Part shown: piece after piece, positions 28,163 to 37,870 of the stretch | Layout of the letters: the number at the start of each line of letters is the position of its first letter | How positions within the stretch are numbered: position 1 is the first letter of the stretch | Assembly: GCF_001027925.1 (NCBI RefSeq) | Contig: NZ_LECT01000031.1 | Span: 281,020-345,019, forward strand | Length of the DNA stretch: 64,000 nucleotides | Source: Rhodopirellula islandica | GTDB taxonomy: Bacteria > Planctomycetota > Planctomycetia > Pirellulales > Pirellulaceae | Direction of reading: 5' to 3' | Program-made: the position numbers and the translations under genes | The notes under the pieces: model-generated | What the model was told of the DNA's origin: nothing | The model's input: only the letters and a program-made list of their open reading frames with translations | Databases searched by the model: none

Positions 28163-28855
28163 ATGTTCCGTCCCCGCCTGCTGATCCTATCTGCCGTCGC
28201 TGCCTTGTTTTCCGCCCTCTCGGTCACCTCGATCGCGATGGCGGATGACGCCCCCCAGAAACCGACAGCAGATGAAACGGGATTCGTTTCGCTGTTTGAC
28301 GGCGAATCGCTGGACGGCTGGAAGAAGTCAACCGAGAATCCAGACAGTTGGAAAGTCGTCGATGGGATGCTGGTTTGCGAAGGTGAGCGATGCCACCTTT
28401 TCTACACCGGTGAACTGGCTCCCCTGAAGAACTTTCACTTCCAAGCCGACGTGAAATTGATGCCCGGAAGCAACGCCGGCATTTACTTTCACACCAAGTA
28501 TCAAGCAACGGACTGGCCCAAGCATGGCTACGAATGCCAAGTCAACGTCAGCCACAAAGACCCCAAGAAAACCAGTTCGCTTTACGGGGTCGAGAATGTC
28601 GACGCGGAAACGTTGGCAGCCAACGGAATTCGCGACAACGAATGGTACACCCAAGAAATCATCGTTCGCGGCAAACACATTGAACTGAAAGTCAACGGGA
28701 AGACCCTGGTGGACTACACCGAACCGAGCGAACAAGAAGCGTTCTCGGATCGCTTCGAACGCCGGTTGGGCGAAGGCACGTTTGCCTTGCAAGCCCACGA
28801 CCCACAAAGCAAAGCCTACTTCAAGAACCTGCGAGTCAAACCACTCGATGAGTAA
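28163..28855 (+). CDS. Exported DUF1080 (3-keto-disaccharide hydrolase-like) protein
   Basis: A 230-residue exported protein with signal peptide (LLILSAVAALFSALSVTSIAMA). The DUF1080 fold is a concanavalin-like beta sandwich; matches are FVSLFDGESLDGWKKS (36-51), WKVVDGMLVCEG, FHFQADVKLMPGSNAGIYFHT, EWYTQEIIVRGKHIELKVNGK and a final GTFALQAHDPQSKAYFKNLRVKPL. Characterised members act on 3-keto-glycosides; most planctomycete copies are uncharacterised. It begins 29 bases after the large gene and its last eight bases overlap the purD start, so the three may be one transcript. Confidence 0.93.
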   Translation: MFRPRLLILSAVAALFSALSVTSIAMADDAPQKPTADETGFVSLFDGESLDGWKKSTENPDSWKVVDGMLVCEGERCHLFYTGELAPLKNFHFQADVKLMPGSNAGIYFHTKYQATDWPKHGYECQVNVSHKDPKKTSSLYGVENVDAETLAANGIRDNEWYTQEIIVRGKHIELKVNGKTLVDYTEPSEQEAFSDRFERRLGEGTFALQAHDPQSKAYFKNLRVKPLDE

Positions 28856-30161
28856 ATACAACGTGCTGATTGTCGGCTCTGGCGGACGTGAACATGCCCT
28901 GGCATGGAAAGTCAAACAGAGCCGTCACGTGCAAACCGTTTTCGTTGCCCCCGGCAACGCTGGCACCGGAATGGATGCGACCAACGTCGACTTGGATCCC
29001 GCCGATCACGACGCCGTGATCCAATTCGCGAAAGAAAACCACGTCGGTTTGGTCATTGTCGGTCCCGAGGCTCCTTTGGTTGCTGGCTTGGTCGATGCGT
29101 TGACCGACGCGGGACTGCGGGCGTTTGGCCCCAGCAAAGCGGCAGCGGAACTGGAAGGCAGCAAAGTCTTCTGCAAAAACCTGCTGCGGTCCGCCGACAT
29201 TCCCACCGCGGACTACCGAACGTTCCGAAACGCCGACGACGCGTCGCGTTACATCAAGGATCGATTCAGCGAACCGACCGATCCTGTGAACGTCGTCGTC
29301 AAAGCCGATGGCTTGGCCGCCGGCAAAGGCGTCGTCGTTTGCGACACTCGCAGCGAAGCCCTGGAAGCGATTGATCGCATCGCGGCTCGCAAAGAGTTTG
29401 GTGCCGCCGGCAAAGAACTGATCATCGAAGAACGACTGACCGGTCCGGAGGTCAGCGTGCTGGCCATCACCGATGGCGAAACGATCGTCACCTTGCCACC
29501 GGCTCAAGACCACAAACCAGCCAACGATGGCGACACCGGTCCCAACACCGGTGGCATGGGAGCCTACTGTCCCGCGCCGGTTCTGGACGAAGAAACACTG
29601 GCCAAAGTGGAATCCAGCATCTTGGTCCCGATCGTGCACGCGATGAAGCGTTCACGCCGGCCATTCAAAGGCGTGTTGTACGCCGGATTGATGCTGACAC
29701 CCGCCGGTCCCAAGGTCCTGGAATTCAACGTTCGCTTCGGCGACCCCGAATGCCAACCGTTGTTGATGCGATTGAAAACGGACCTCGTCGATGTCATGCA
29801 GGCCGTGGTGGATGGCAAACTCGAAGAAACCGGTCCCCTGGAATTTGATCCACGGCCTGCCATCTGCGTCGTCATGGCCAGCGAAGGCTACCCGGCAGAC
29901 TATGAGAAAGGCCACGCGATCACGGGGATCGAAGCCGCCGATCAAATGAAAGATGTCAAGGTCTTCCATGCCGGCACTCAACGCGTCGATGGCGAAGTCG
30001 TCAACACGGGCGGACGTGTTTTGGGCGTGACCGCAATGGGCGATTCCATCAGCGCCGCCAAACTGCAGGCCTACAAAGCCGTGCGAGAAATACGCTGGCA
30101 GGGTGCCTGGTGTCGCAAAGACATCAGTGACAAGGCCCTGGTCACCGCCGAAAAAGCATAG
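28848..30161 (+). CDS. purD: Phosphoribosylamine-glycine ligase
   Basis: Second step of de novo purine synthesis: ATP-dependent joining of glycine to 5-phosphoribosylamine. About 437 residues. N-terminal VLIVGSGGREHALAWK, VIVGPEAPLVAGLVDAL, ATP-grasp segments GSKVFCKNLL, VVVKADGLAAGKGVVV, GPEVSVLAITDGETIVTLPPAQDHK, NTGGMGAYCPAPV and VLEFNVRFGDPECQPLL are all classical PurD blocks. The C-terminal domain ends with a short basic tail. The ATG at 28848 overlaps the stop of the DUF1080 gene by eight bases. Reading of other in-frame starts upstream would lie within that gene. Confidence 0.96.
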   Translation: MSKYNVLIVGSGGREHALAWKVKQSRHVQTVFVAPGNAGTGMDATNVDLDPADHDAVIQFAKENHVGLVIVGPEAPLVAGLVDALTDAGLRAFGPSKAAAELEGSKVFCKNLLRSADIPTADYRTFRNADDASRYIKDRFSEPTDPVNVVVKADGLAAGKGVVVCDTRSEALEAIDRIAARKEFGAAGKELIIEERLTGPEVSVLAITDGETIVTLPPAQDHKPANDGDTGPNTGGMGAYCPAPVLDEETLAKVESSILVPIVHAMKRSRRPFKGVLYAGLMLTPAGPKVLEFNVRFGDPECQPLLMRLKTDLVDVMQAVVDGKLEETGPLEFDPRPAICVVMASEGYPADYEKGHAITGIEAADQMKDVKVFHAGTQRVDGEVVNTGGRVLGVTAMGDSISAAKLQAYKAVREIRWQGAWCRKDISDKALVTAEKA

Positions 30162-30186
30162 CGTTTCGTCAACATCGAGACTGAGG

Positions 30187-30254
30187 GTAGTGGACGAGGT
30201 CACGAGTCCGTTCAAGTGAGTGAGAAACGAGGGACTCGTAACCTCGTCCACTAC
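30187..30254. repeat. Dispersed inverted repeat, copy 2 (GTGGACGAGG family)
   Basis: Thirteen-base arms GTAGTGGACGAGG and CCTCGTCCACTAC with a second nested pair, ACGAGTCC and GGACTCGT, form a long hairpin. It closely matches the unit at 24001-24062. It lies between the convergent purD gene and the lipoprotein gene on the other strand and could slow transcription from both sides, but no T tract follows. Confidence 0.85.
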
Positions 30255-30292
30255 GACAAGTCCCTGGCTCCGGCAGCAGAGTTTCCCAACAA

Positions 30293-30997
30293 TCAGTGGT
30301 TGAGCAGGCCAGGCGTGTCTTTCTGGGTGACGCGGCGAAAGATGTCCTGCAACAGGATTTGTTCCAGCGTCGTGTCTCGGCCCAAGGGAATCCAACCAAG
30401 CGTTTGCGGGTTGTCATCGAAGTCATCCACACGACTGGTTCGAGAACCGTCGTGTCGTTGGCCTGCGGTGGTTTCGGTGGCGTACTGCGTCCGATCCGTG
30501 TCTTCCAAGTCCTTTTGGACAATGATCTCGACCGCGTACCCATTGGAGTGCGGCCGAACATGCACAATCGCTCGACGGCGAATGGACTGCAGCGTGCTTT
30601 GCAAACGTTCAAAGCCAGGGGAACTGTCTTTTCGCCAGGGTTCCAAGATGGAACCGCCGACTCGGTAGCTGGTCTCGAGCCTGCCCTCCAGCACCGCACC
30701 GGGCTGATTGACCACCGGTTGCTCTCGAGAAATCCGAAAGACATCGTCGACTGAATCAACGACTTGCGACCAGAGAAAATCAGCCGGAACGGGCGGCAGA
30801 TCCAGCGGATTGGGAACGTACTGAGACGGAAAATCGGTTCCGAGCCGATACGCGAGTTGACCGCATCCGGCCGACATCAATGCCAATCCACAAATGGCCA
30901 TCCACCGCACCCCAAAACCGGAATGTCGAGGCGAGGTTCGGTTTCGAGAGACGTGCTGACTCCGAAGGGGGCGATGCCGTGCTGCGCAATCGGTCAT
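30293..30997 (-). CDS. Hypothetical lipoprotein
   Basis: A 234-residue predicted lipoprotein I do not recognise. After a basic leader (RHSGFGVRW), MAICGLALMSAGC forms a signal with lipobox L-M-S-A-G-C. The mature part has a VPNPLDLPPVPADFLW stretch, a repeated beta-rich core (RAIVHVRPHSNGYAVEIIVQKDLEDTDRTQYATE) and a C-terminal helix with RDTTLEQILLQDIFRRV. It is five bases downstream of the PpiC gene stop (minus strand), so the two are probably co-transcribed, consistent with a role in outer-membrane assembly or transport, but that is inference. The Met at 30997 is chosen for the spacing; the frame is open to 31081. Confidence 0.8.
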   Translation of the reverse strand: MTDCAARHRPLRSQHVSRNRTSPRHSGFGVRWMAICGLALMSAGCGQLAYRLGTDFPSQYVPNPLDLPPVPADFLWSQVVDSVDDVFRISREQPVVNQPGAVLEGRLETSYRVGGSILEPWRKDSSPGFERLQSTLQSIRRRAIVHVRPHSNGYAVEIIVQKDLEDTDRTQYATETTAGQRHDGSRTSRVDDFDDNPQTLGWIPLGRDTTLEQILLQDIFRRVTQKDTPGLLNH

Positions 30998-31002
30998 GCC
31001 GT

Positions 31003-32172
31003 CTACCTTTGCATCGCCGGTCGAGCGGAAACCTGAGTCAACGGTTTTGCTCCAGGGAAGTCGTCGGGGTAATACGACCAAACCGGAACACGTTGCCGAA
31101 CTTCCACCATCACGCTTTGTTGGGCTTCGAGGACCTTCTGTTGACGAAGTATCTTTGAAATTTTGTCTTGCAGTTCCCCGACGGGTGACACACCGGCGTC
31201 CTCGCGTTCCAAGACTCGAATGATGTGGAACGCGTCGGTGTCTTCGATGATTTCACTCATCTTGCCAGTTGGCAACGAAAAGATTTGCTGGTCGAGAATC
31301 GTCGATGCCAAGGAACCTTGATTGGTCCAGTCGTGCAGACCGCCTGAACTCGCAAACGGCTCTTCACTCTTCGCTTTCGCGACCGCTTGCATGCTGCCCC
31401 CGTACAAGGCTTCGCGGCCCATTTCAGAGACCGCTTTCATCGCGGCTTCGCGCGTTGGATGATTGCTGAACATGACCGTCAACTGCTCCCAACGAGCACG
31501 TGCCTTGTGTTCGTAATCCGAACGATGCTCTTGGTAGTACAGGACGATTTCTGCCAGCGAGATCGACGGGTCTTTGTTGACTTTGCCGCGGATGTACAAG
31601 TGCCCGAGCATTTGATCCATGAATTCTCGTTGGCGAAGAGCGAGCGACGAACCTTCCTTGCGAAGAAGCTCATCCAGCTCGGCAGTGGAATCCACTCCCG
31701 CCTTCTTTTTCAGGCCGGGCAACTCCGTTTCGAAGAACATCTGACGAGCCTTGGCGGCCATCGTCGCTTCCGCTTCCCGACGTTTGTCCGCTGCCTGGGT
31801 GCCGACTTGATCGAGCAAGAATGCTTCGCGAAGCATCCGGGTTTGAATGGTTTGAGCCAGCAGGCTGCGCGTCATCCGCAACTTCACGTAGTGCAGTTCA
31901 GCCTCCGGCACTTCGGTTTTGGCCTGGGCGAGCATCCGAGTGAGTTCCGAATCGACCTTGGGTTTCAATTCACCCAGCAGAATCCGTCCCTGTCCAACCA
32001 CCGCCAACACGGTGGCCGGGTCGGTTGGAAGAGGCATGCTCTTCGCTGCTTCCACTTCTGCTCGGGAGGGCAACTGCGCATGCGCAGGCGGCAAAGCCAT
32101 GACGGTCACCCCAATCACCAACGCAACCCAAGCGAAACAACGAGGGACGACGAGATGGCAGGGCGAAGGCAT
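31003..32172 (-). CDS. Exported PpiC-type peptidyl-prolyl isomerase (SurA/parvulin-like)
   Basis: A 389-residue exported foldase. The signal peptide is CFAWVALVIGVTVMALPPAHA (about 11-31). An N-terminal SurA-like helical chaperone part (about 60-250) precedes a parvulin domain starting near 255: RARWEQLTVMFSNHPTREAA, ... ALYGGSMQAVAKAKSEEPFASSGGLHDWTN, then FSLPTGKMSEIIEDTDAFHIIRVLER. The order strand, helix, GG-loop and FHIIRV is typical of PpiC. It acts on unfolded outer-membrane or periplasmic proteins. Start 32172 is preferred for its signal peptide; the frame is open to 32439 and overlaps the divergent nadC gene there. A lipoprotein gene follows. Confidence 0.9.
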   Translation of the reverse strand: MPSPCHLVVPRCFAWVALVIGVTVMALPPAHAQLPSRAEVEAAKSMPLPTDPATVLAVVGQGRILLGELKPKVDSELTRMLAQAKTEVPEAELHYVKLRMTRSLLAQTIQTRMLREAFLLDQVGTQAADKRREAEATMAAKARQMFFETELPGLKKKAGVDSTAELDELLRKEGSSLALRQREFMDQMLGHLYIRGKVNKDPSISLAEIVLYYQEHRSDYEHKARARWEQLTVMFSNHPTREAAMKAVSEMGREALYGGSMQAVAKAKSEEPFASSGGLHDWTNQGSLASTILDQQIFSLPTGKMSEIIEDTDAFHIIRVLEREDAGVSPVGELQDKISKILRQQKVLEAQQSVMVEVRQRVPVWSYYPDDFPGAKPLTQVSARPAMQR

Positions 32173-32385
32173 GGTGACCCCAATTCGCAACGGAAACAAA
32201 TGAACAAGGTCGGCTTGTAAAGAAACCGAACCCACGTTGGCAACCGCGATTTGGTGACAATCAAGGGATGAGCCACGGTTTTCCAATCCCAAACCCCTGG
32301 TGACGCATTGCTGGCACCGCCGCCAGCCGAAACAATGCGGGAAACGCTTTCCGTGAAACTGCTCCGCTTCGATTGAATCAACGCC

Positions 32386-33321
32386 ATGGATTATCGCCCC
32401 GTTCAACTCGACGACGCCCTGGAAAATGACCTGCGGCAATTGGTGCGTCTCTCAATCGCAGAAGACTTGGACATCGCCGTTGACTGGACCACCGTGGCGA
32501 TGATCGCTCCCGAACGCCGCGGAGCATGCCAAATCGTCCCACGTTGCACCGGGATCGCCGCCGGAATCGCGTTGGCCCCGTGGATCGTCGATGAATTCGA
32601 TGCCGACCTGAAAGTGGACGTTTTGATCGAGGAAGGCGCCCCGCTTGTTCCCGGCCAGCCGATCGTGCGTTTGTCCGGGTCCGCTCGAGATTTGCTGACC
32701 AGCGAACGAGTGCTGCTCAACATCCTTTCGCGTTTGTGCGGCGTGGCGACGCTGACGGGACAGTACGTTGACGCGATTGGCGAACACCCCGCCCGTCTGT
32801 ATGACACTCGCAAGACCACCCCCGGTTGGCGTCGGTTGGAAAAGTACGCCGTTCGCTGTGGAGGCGGCCACAATCATCGAACGGGGCTCTACGACGGATT
32901 CCTCATCAAAGACAACCACCTCGCACTCGGACGCAGCGAGCACGATCCGTCATCGACGTTGACCGCTGGCGAAGCCGCCACCCGGGCCGTGGCGATGCGA
33001 GGAGCCAGCGTCAATCAGCTGGTGGCACCGTCGATGATCGAAATCGAAGTCGACACCCTGGAGCAGTTCGAGCAAGTCGCCCTGACCGGCATCGATATCG
33101 TGCTGCTGGACAACTTTTCGCTGGATGACCTGCGTCGCGCCGTGGCACGGCGAGATGAACTGGGGGTGGCGGTTGAGCTGGAAGCGTCGGGCAACGTCAC
33201 GATCGATACGATCGGCAAGGTCGCTGCGACTGGTGTGGACCGGATCAGCAGTGGAGCTTTGACCCATCAAGCCACTTGGTTGGACCTGGGAATGGACTGG
33301 CTGGACGGGTTCGCAACCTAG
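32386..33321 (+). CDS. nadC: Nicotinate-nucleotide pyrophosphorylase (carboxylating)
   Basis: Makes nicotinate mononucleotide from quinolinate and PRPP in NAD synthesis; cytoplasmic. A 311-residue protein of family length. Key blocks: LSIAEDLDIAVDWTT, ERVLLNILSRLCGVATLTGQYV, DTRKTTPGWRRLEKYAVRCGGG, NHRTGLYDGFLIKDNHL, IEIEVDTLEQ, VLLDNFSLDDLRRAV, ELEASGNV and RISSGALTHQ. The DTRKTTPG and GGGxNHR groups bind the quinolinate and phosphates. It is divergent from the PpiC gene with about 215 bases between the coding starts; a promoter is expected there. Confidence 0.96.
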   Translation: MDYRPVQLDDALENDLRQLVRLSIAEDLDIAVDWTTVAMIAPERRGACQIVPRCTGIAAGIALAPWIVDEFDADLKVDVLIEEGAPLVPGQPIVRLSGSARDLLTSERVLLNILSRLCGVATLTGQYVDAIGEHPARLYDTRKTTPGWRRLEKYAVRCGGGHNHRTGLYDGFLIKDNHLALGRSEHDPSSTLTAGEAATRAVAMRGASVNQLVAPSMIEIEVDTLEQFEQVALTGIDIVLLDNFSLDDLRRAVARRDELGVAVELEASGNVTIDTIGKVAATGVDRISSGALTHQATWLDLGMDWLDGFAT

Positions 33322-33378
33322 TGTTGGGGAAATCAGGCCGTTGGTAGCGGTCATTCACTTCCTCTTTGTACACCGACC

Positions 33379-34887
33379 ATGCCGTCACCTCACTCGGACG
33401 CCTCTTCCGCATCGTCGAACTCTGCGAATTCAGCTCAATCCGTTTCGATTTTGGGCAGTCGTCATTGGTACGACTTTGTTCAACCATGCCTGGATTCCGC
33501 CTCGATTTTGGCTTCCTTGGTGCTGGTCAAGTTCGCTGCACGAGGCCATGTCGACGACGCCTCGTTCGCAATGGGGTTGATTGCCGTGATCGTGTTTTTC
33601 CTGAGCAGCCAGCTCACGGGACTGCAACGAGGTGACCGTCGTGGTTGCACGGACAGCGAAATCATTCGCGTTCTGGCGACCTGGACGCTGACGATCTTGG
33701 TCCTGAGTGTCCTCGCCTTCGCAACCCGCTACGGCCCATACTTCTCCCGCTCTGTGATTCTGTCCTGGTGCGTGCTTTGCCCCGCGATGATTGGGCTGAC
33801 TCGAATGTGCTTGCGAATCGTGCAAGTTGGCTTGCTGCACCGCGGTGTCGGCACGCGGCGTGTCGCCATTGCAGGCTGCAACACACTCGGACACCAAACT
33901 CAAACCAACATTGAATCGGACTCGTCACTCGGTCTGCAATTCGCCGGTTTCTATGACGATCGCAATTTGTCTCGGGACGCCAATGCTGCGGATGAAACTG
34001 TTTCCGTTGACAACAGCTCAAAGCAAGCCTCCACGGCGACGGTCGCCGCGAGCACCTTGCAGGGCGACCTCAACGACTTGATCGCAGCGGCGCGATCGGG
34101 CGAGGTCGAAACCGTGTTGGTGACACTTCCGATGCGAGCTGAAAAACGGATTCGTTTTCTCTTGGATGAGCTGAGCGATTCGACGGCGTCGGTCTACATT
34201 GTCCCGGACTTCTTCGTGTTCGAACTGCTGCATGCTCGCTGGACACAAGTCGGTGGTTTACCAGCCGTCAGCGTCACCGAATCACCGATGTTCGGCATCG
34301 ATGGGGTCGCAAAACGCGCGGCGGATCTGATCCTCGCAACCGCCGGTTTACTCGCCATTTCGGTTCCCATGTTGATCATCGCCGCGGCCGTCAAGCTGAC
34401 TTCGCCCGGTCCGGTGTTTTTTCGTCAGCGTCGATACGGGCTGGACGGCCAAGAAATTCGAGTCTGGAAGTTCCGCTCCATGACGACCTGCGACGATGGA
34501 GCGGTCGTCAAACAAGCCACCGCCAACGATTCGCGAATCACTCCCCTGGGAGCAATCCTTCGGAAAACCAGCTTGGATGAGCTGCCACAATTGTTCAACG
34601 TGATCGAAGGGTCGATGTCCTTGGTCGGTCCGCGGCCTCACGCCTCCGCCCACAACGAACAATATCGCGGTTTGATCCGTGGTTATATGATGCGGCACAA
34701 GGTCAAACCGGGAATCACCGGCTTGGCTCAAGTCAACGGCTGCCGCGGCGAAACAGAAACGGTCGACAAAATGGAACAACGGATTCATTTCGATCACCAA
34801 TACATTCGCTCTTGGTCGCTGTTGCTCGACATCCGCATTCTGTTCCGGACACTGCTCGTCGTTTGGAAACAACCTGAAGCCTACTGA
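33379..34887 (+). CDS. Polyprenyl-phosphate sugar-1-phosphate transferase (WbaP/WcaJ-type)
   Basis: Transfers a sugar-1-phosphate to undecaprenyl phosphate, starting a polysaccharide or glycan repeat unit at the inner membrane. A 502-residue protein. The N-terminal half has about four or five transmembrane helices (around 40-150) and then a nucleotide-fold cytoplasmic segment. The C-terminal transferase domain begins near 310: [69 protein letters not shown]. The last block with Asp-Glu is the catalytic centre of the family. The downstream gene starts 24 bases later, which suggests co-transcription with the NYN protein. No adjacent exopolysaccharide cluster is present. Confidence 0.93.
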   Translation: MPSPHSDASSASSNSANSAQSVSILGSRHWYDFVQPCLDSASILASLVLVKFAARGHVDDASFAMGLIAVIVFFLSSQLTGLQRGDRRGCTDSEIIRVLATWTLTILVLSVLAFATRYGPYFSRSVILSWCVLCPAMIGLTRMCLRIVQVGLLHRGVGTRRVAIAGCNTLGHQTQTNIESDSSLGLQFAGFYDDRNLSRDANAADETVSVDNSSKQASTATVAASTLQGDLNDLIAAARSGEVETVLVTLPMRAEKRIRFLLDELSDSTASVYIVPDFFVFELLHARWTQVGGLPAVSVTESPMFGIDGVAKRAADLILATAGLLAISVPMLIIAAAVKLTSPGPVFFRQRRYGLDGQEIRVWKFRSMTTCDDGAVVKQATANDSRITPLGAILRKTSLDELPQLFNVIEGSMSLVGPRPHASAHNEQYRGLIRGYMMRHKVKPGITGLAQVNGCRGETETVDKMEQRIHFDHQYIRSWSLLLDIRILFRTLLVVWKQPEAY

Positions 34888-34911
34888 TTCAACCCCTCGC
34901 ATCGATGTCAC

Positions 34912-35487
34912 ATGTTCCCTTTGCTGCTCATCGATGGATACAACGTGATCGGGCCAGTGGCCCCTCCGTCACGTGGTGCGTCGGCGAATTGGTTGCATGA
35001 CGAACGTCAACTGTTGCTGAACCGACTTTCGGAACATCTGACCGATCCCATCCGCAGTCGAACATGTGTGGTCTTCGACGCACGCAACCCGCCACACGGC
35101 GTGAACGATCGGATGTCATTTGCCGACATGGACGTTCGTTTCGCCGTCGGCTACCCCGAAGCCGATGATTTGATCGAAGAGATCATCTTCGCGCACCCCA
35201 CGCCAAAGTCACTGACCGTGATCTCGTCGGATCACCGATTGCAGGCGGCCGCCAAACGCAAAAAAGCGTTGCCACTCGATTCCGAGGAATGGCTGGACGC
35301 TTTGCTGGAAGGGGAAATCCGCATGGTCAAAATCCCCAAGGCGACATCGAAACGCAAGTCGAAAAAGAAGCCCAGCAACCCATCGAGTGAACGACCGGAC
35401 GCCGCGCCGCCGAGCGGCCCCAACTTGGATGCGATGCTCGACACCGATGAACTTCAGAAGTGGCTGGAGCAGTACGGTTCTGACTGA
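34912..35487 (+). CDS. NYN domain (YacP/Rae1-like) ribonuclease-like protein
   Basis: A 191-residue cytoplasmic protein. LLLIDGYNVIG (4-14) and CVVFDARN with acidic AEADDLIEE-like PEADDLIEEIIF and LTVISSDHRLQAAAKRK supply the PIN-like acid residues expected in the NYN fold; the family cleaves RNA, in some cases on the ribosome. The C-terminal 60 residues are basic and low complexity (SKRKSKKKPS), consistent with nucleic-acid binding. Start ATG 34912 lies 24 bases after the sugar transferase. Confidence 0.9.
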   Translation: MFPLLLIDGYNVIGPVAPPSRGASANWLHDERQLLLNRLSEHLTDPIRSRTCVVFDARNPPHGVNDRMSFADMDVRFAVGYPEADDLIEEIIFAHPTPKSLTVISSDHRLQAAAKRKKALPLDSEEWLDALLEGEIRMVKIPKATSKRKSKKKPSNPSSERPDAAPPSGPNLDAMLDTDELQKWLEQYGSD

Positions 35488-35592
35488 GAGCGAGGCGGAC
35501 GCGACTTCCGTCTCTTTCACTCTGTGTATGCTGTTGGCTTTTGTGAACCGAAAACACTTTCTGATTTTGCACTCTTGGCGGATTTGGCTCGA

Positions 35593-37710
35593 ATGATTCT
35601 GTCGTTGACTCGTGGACTTGCTGCGTGCGGATGCCTCGCGATGGCATCCGTCTCCCCTTTGCTAGCCGATGGACCGGCTGACAACCAAGCTGAAAACGTG
35701 CGTCCGATCCCACCACCCGGAATCGACCTCGACACCGATCCACTGGACTCGCTGCGATCCAAGGCAACCTTGGTTCGTGACCGTTGGCAACAACTGGTCG
35801 AGGCCGCAGCCTCCCCCAAACCAAACACCACCGAAATGGCCCGGTTGCTGGACCTCGAACCCGAGGTCTTGGTGTTTCCACGGGCGGTCGAGATGTCCAT
35901 CGAGCAATCGATTTTCTACTCACCGAAAGCATTGGCCGACGCGGAGCGATTGCTAAACATGGCCAACGATCGCATTGATCGAATCGCGGCCGGTGCCTCC
36001 TGGGCCGAGGTGGTGGGACTGGAAACGAGCAACAAAAACCAACTGATTGCAGGTGGCTATCGATCCAAGATCGACGATTCGTTTCAACCCTACGGTGTCG
36101 TCGTCCCAGCGAACGTGAATGCCGTTGACGCGCTGCCCATCCGCTTGGACATCTGGTTGCACGGGCGAGGCGAAAAGTCGTCTGAGTTGGCGTTCTTGAG
36201 CAAACACAGCAACGATCCGGATCGCTACCGGGCCGGCAATGAACCGATGCCCGAGTCCGCGATCGTGGCCCATCCCTATGGTCGCTACAGCAACGCGTTT
36301 AAGTTTGCGGGAGAGATCGATGTCCTCGAGCTTCGCGATTATTTGCAACGCCGCGTTGCCATCGATGATCGACGCATCGCGATCCGAGGGTTTTCGATGG
36401 GTGGCGCGGGATGCTGGCAATTCGCGACGCACTATGCGGATCAGTTTTTTGCGGCCACGCCCGGCGCTGGTTTTTCAGAGACGCCATGGTTCCTAAAAGT
36501 GTTCCAAGGCGAAGACGCGGCCGGGACCGCTCCCTCCCATCAAAAAATGTTGTGGCAGCTTTACGACTGCCCGCCCTGGGCGAGCAACCTGCGGAATTTG
36601 CCAACGATCGCGTACAGCGGCGAAATCGACCGCCAGAAACAAGCCGCTGACGTGATGGAATCAGCGTTGTCAGAACAAGGAATCGACTTGGTGCATTTGA
36701 TCGGTCCACAAACCGCTCACGAGATCCATCCCGATGCTCAACAAGAAATTGCCAGACGGCTGGATTTGATCGAACGACAGGTTGCACCTGGTGTCCCCCG
36801 CAACGTCCACCTGACAACGCTGACCTTGCGTTACTCGCGGATGCACTGGATCGAAGTCACTGGAATGGAGCAGCACTGGACGCCAGCAACGATCGATGCA
36901 TCCGTGCTGACCAAACCCGCTGGTGACGACGATCAGATCATGATCGAGTGCGAAAAGGTGACTCGATTGCGAGTGAACTTTGATGCCGGCCAATGGCCGG
37001 GAAAACCATCTGGACGCATTGGCGTGATGATCAATGGCAACCAAGTCGTTGATACCAACACCGGTCCAATGGTGGGATCGGATCGATCGCTCGCGGCTGA
37101 GTTCATGTTCGACGGAACGTGGAAGGTTGCCACCGATGATTCCGCATCGATTCGCAAACGACCTGGTTTGCAGGGTCCCATCGACGATGCCTTGATGGAT
37201 CGATTTGTGTTTGTGCTGCCATCAGGAACCTCTGAAGATCCCGTCGTCGAGCAATGGATCCAGGATGAATCCAAGCACGCGATGGACCATTGGCGACTGC
37301 ACTTCCGCGGCGACGTGCGTGTCGTCCAAGACACCGATGTGAACGCAGAGATGATGGCGGATCAAAACGTGATTTTGTTTGGTGATGCCAGCAGCAACCA
37401 AGTGATCGCCAAACTGTTGCCTCAACTGCCGCTGCAGTGGACCAAGGACAGAATCAGCATCGGCACCAATCAGGTCAGCCGTGCTGGACATGTGCCAGTG
37501 ATGATCTATCCCAACACAGAAAGCCCGAATCACTACGTCGTGATCAACAGCGGATTCACGTTTCGCGAGTACGACTATTTGAACAATGCTCGCCAGACCC
37601 CCAAGCTACCCGACTGGGCGTTCTTGGATGTCAGCGAAGGTTCCACGTCCCGCGACCCTGGCAAGGTGATCGCGGCGGGCTTCTTCGATGAATCATGGCA
37701 ACCGAAGTGA
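35593..37710 (+). CDS. Exported prolyl-oligopeptidase-like serine hydrolase
   Basis: About 705 residues, exported by a signal peptide (LTRGLAACGCLAMASVSPLLA). The middle domain is an alpha/beta hydrolase with the nucleophile motif GFSMGGAG (near 263-270; G-x-S-x-G) preceded by RIAIR and followed by FAATPGAGFSE; a catalytic His is likely in TAHEIHPD near 374-381. The C-terminal part is a large beta-rich region with a KVIAAGFFDESWQ end. Homologues in planctomycetes are annotated only as putative peptidases or esterases, so the substrate is unknown. The upstream in-frame ATG start at 35524 gives residues with no signal-like character; I use 35593. Confidence 0.85.
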   Translation: MILSLTRGLAACGCLAMASVSPLLADGPADNQAENVRPIPPPGIDLDTDPLDSLRSKATLVRDRWQQLVEAAASPKPNTTEMARLLDLEPEVLVFPRAVEMSIEQSIFYSPKALADAERLLNMANDRIDRIAAGASWAEVVGLETSNKNQLIAGGYRSKIDDSFQPYGVVVPANVNAVDALPIRLDIWLHGRGEKSSELAFLSKHSNDPDRYRAGNEPMPESAIVAHPYGRYSNAFKFAGEIDVLELRDYLQRRVAIDDRRIAIRGFSMGGAGCWQFATHYADQFFAATPGAGFSETPWFLKVFQGEDAAGTAPSHQKMLWQLYDCPPWASNLRNLPTIAYSGEIDRQKQAADVMESALSEQGIDLVHLIGPQTAHEIHPDAQQEIARRLDLIERQVAPGVPRNVHLTTLTLRYSRMHWIEVTGMEQHWTPATIDASVLTKPAGDDDQIMIECEKVTRLRVNFDAGQWPGKPSGRIGVMINGNQVVDTNTGPMVGSDRSLAAEFMFDGTWKVATDDSASIRKRPGLQGPIDDALMDRFVFVLPSGTSEDPVVEQWIQDESKHAMDHWRLHFRGDVRVVQDTDVNAEMMADQNVILFGDASSNQVIAKLLPQLPLQWTKDRISIGTNQVSRAGHVPVMIYPNTESPNHYVVINSGFTFREYDYLNNARQTPKLPDWAFLDVSEGSTSRDPGKVIAAGFFDESWQPK

Positions 37711-37870
37711 CGCGCTGCAGTGTGAGGGTTTGATGACCATCTCGTTGGGAACGCACGAAAAACCGCTCGTTCGAGGCCTCCCGATTGGCGTTCAAAACCC
37801 CAGTGAGTATGGTGACTGCCGTCCCCAGATTCACCTCCCAATGCCTGTCGGTTGACTCACGGTTTCTTCG
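37711..37870. other. Short intergenic gap
   Basis: Space between the serine hydrolase and the His-rich gene. I see no repeats, RNA gene or clear promoter. Confidence 0.3.
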
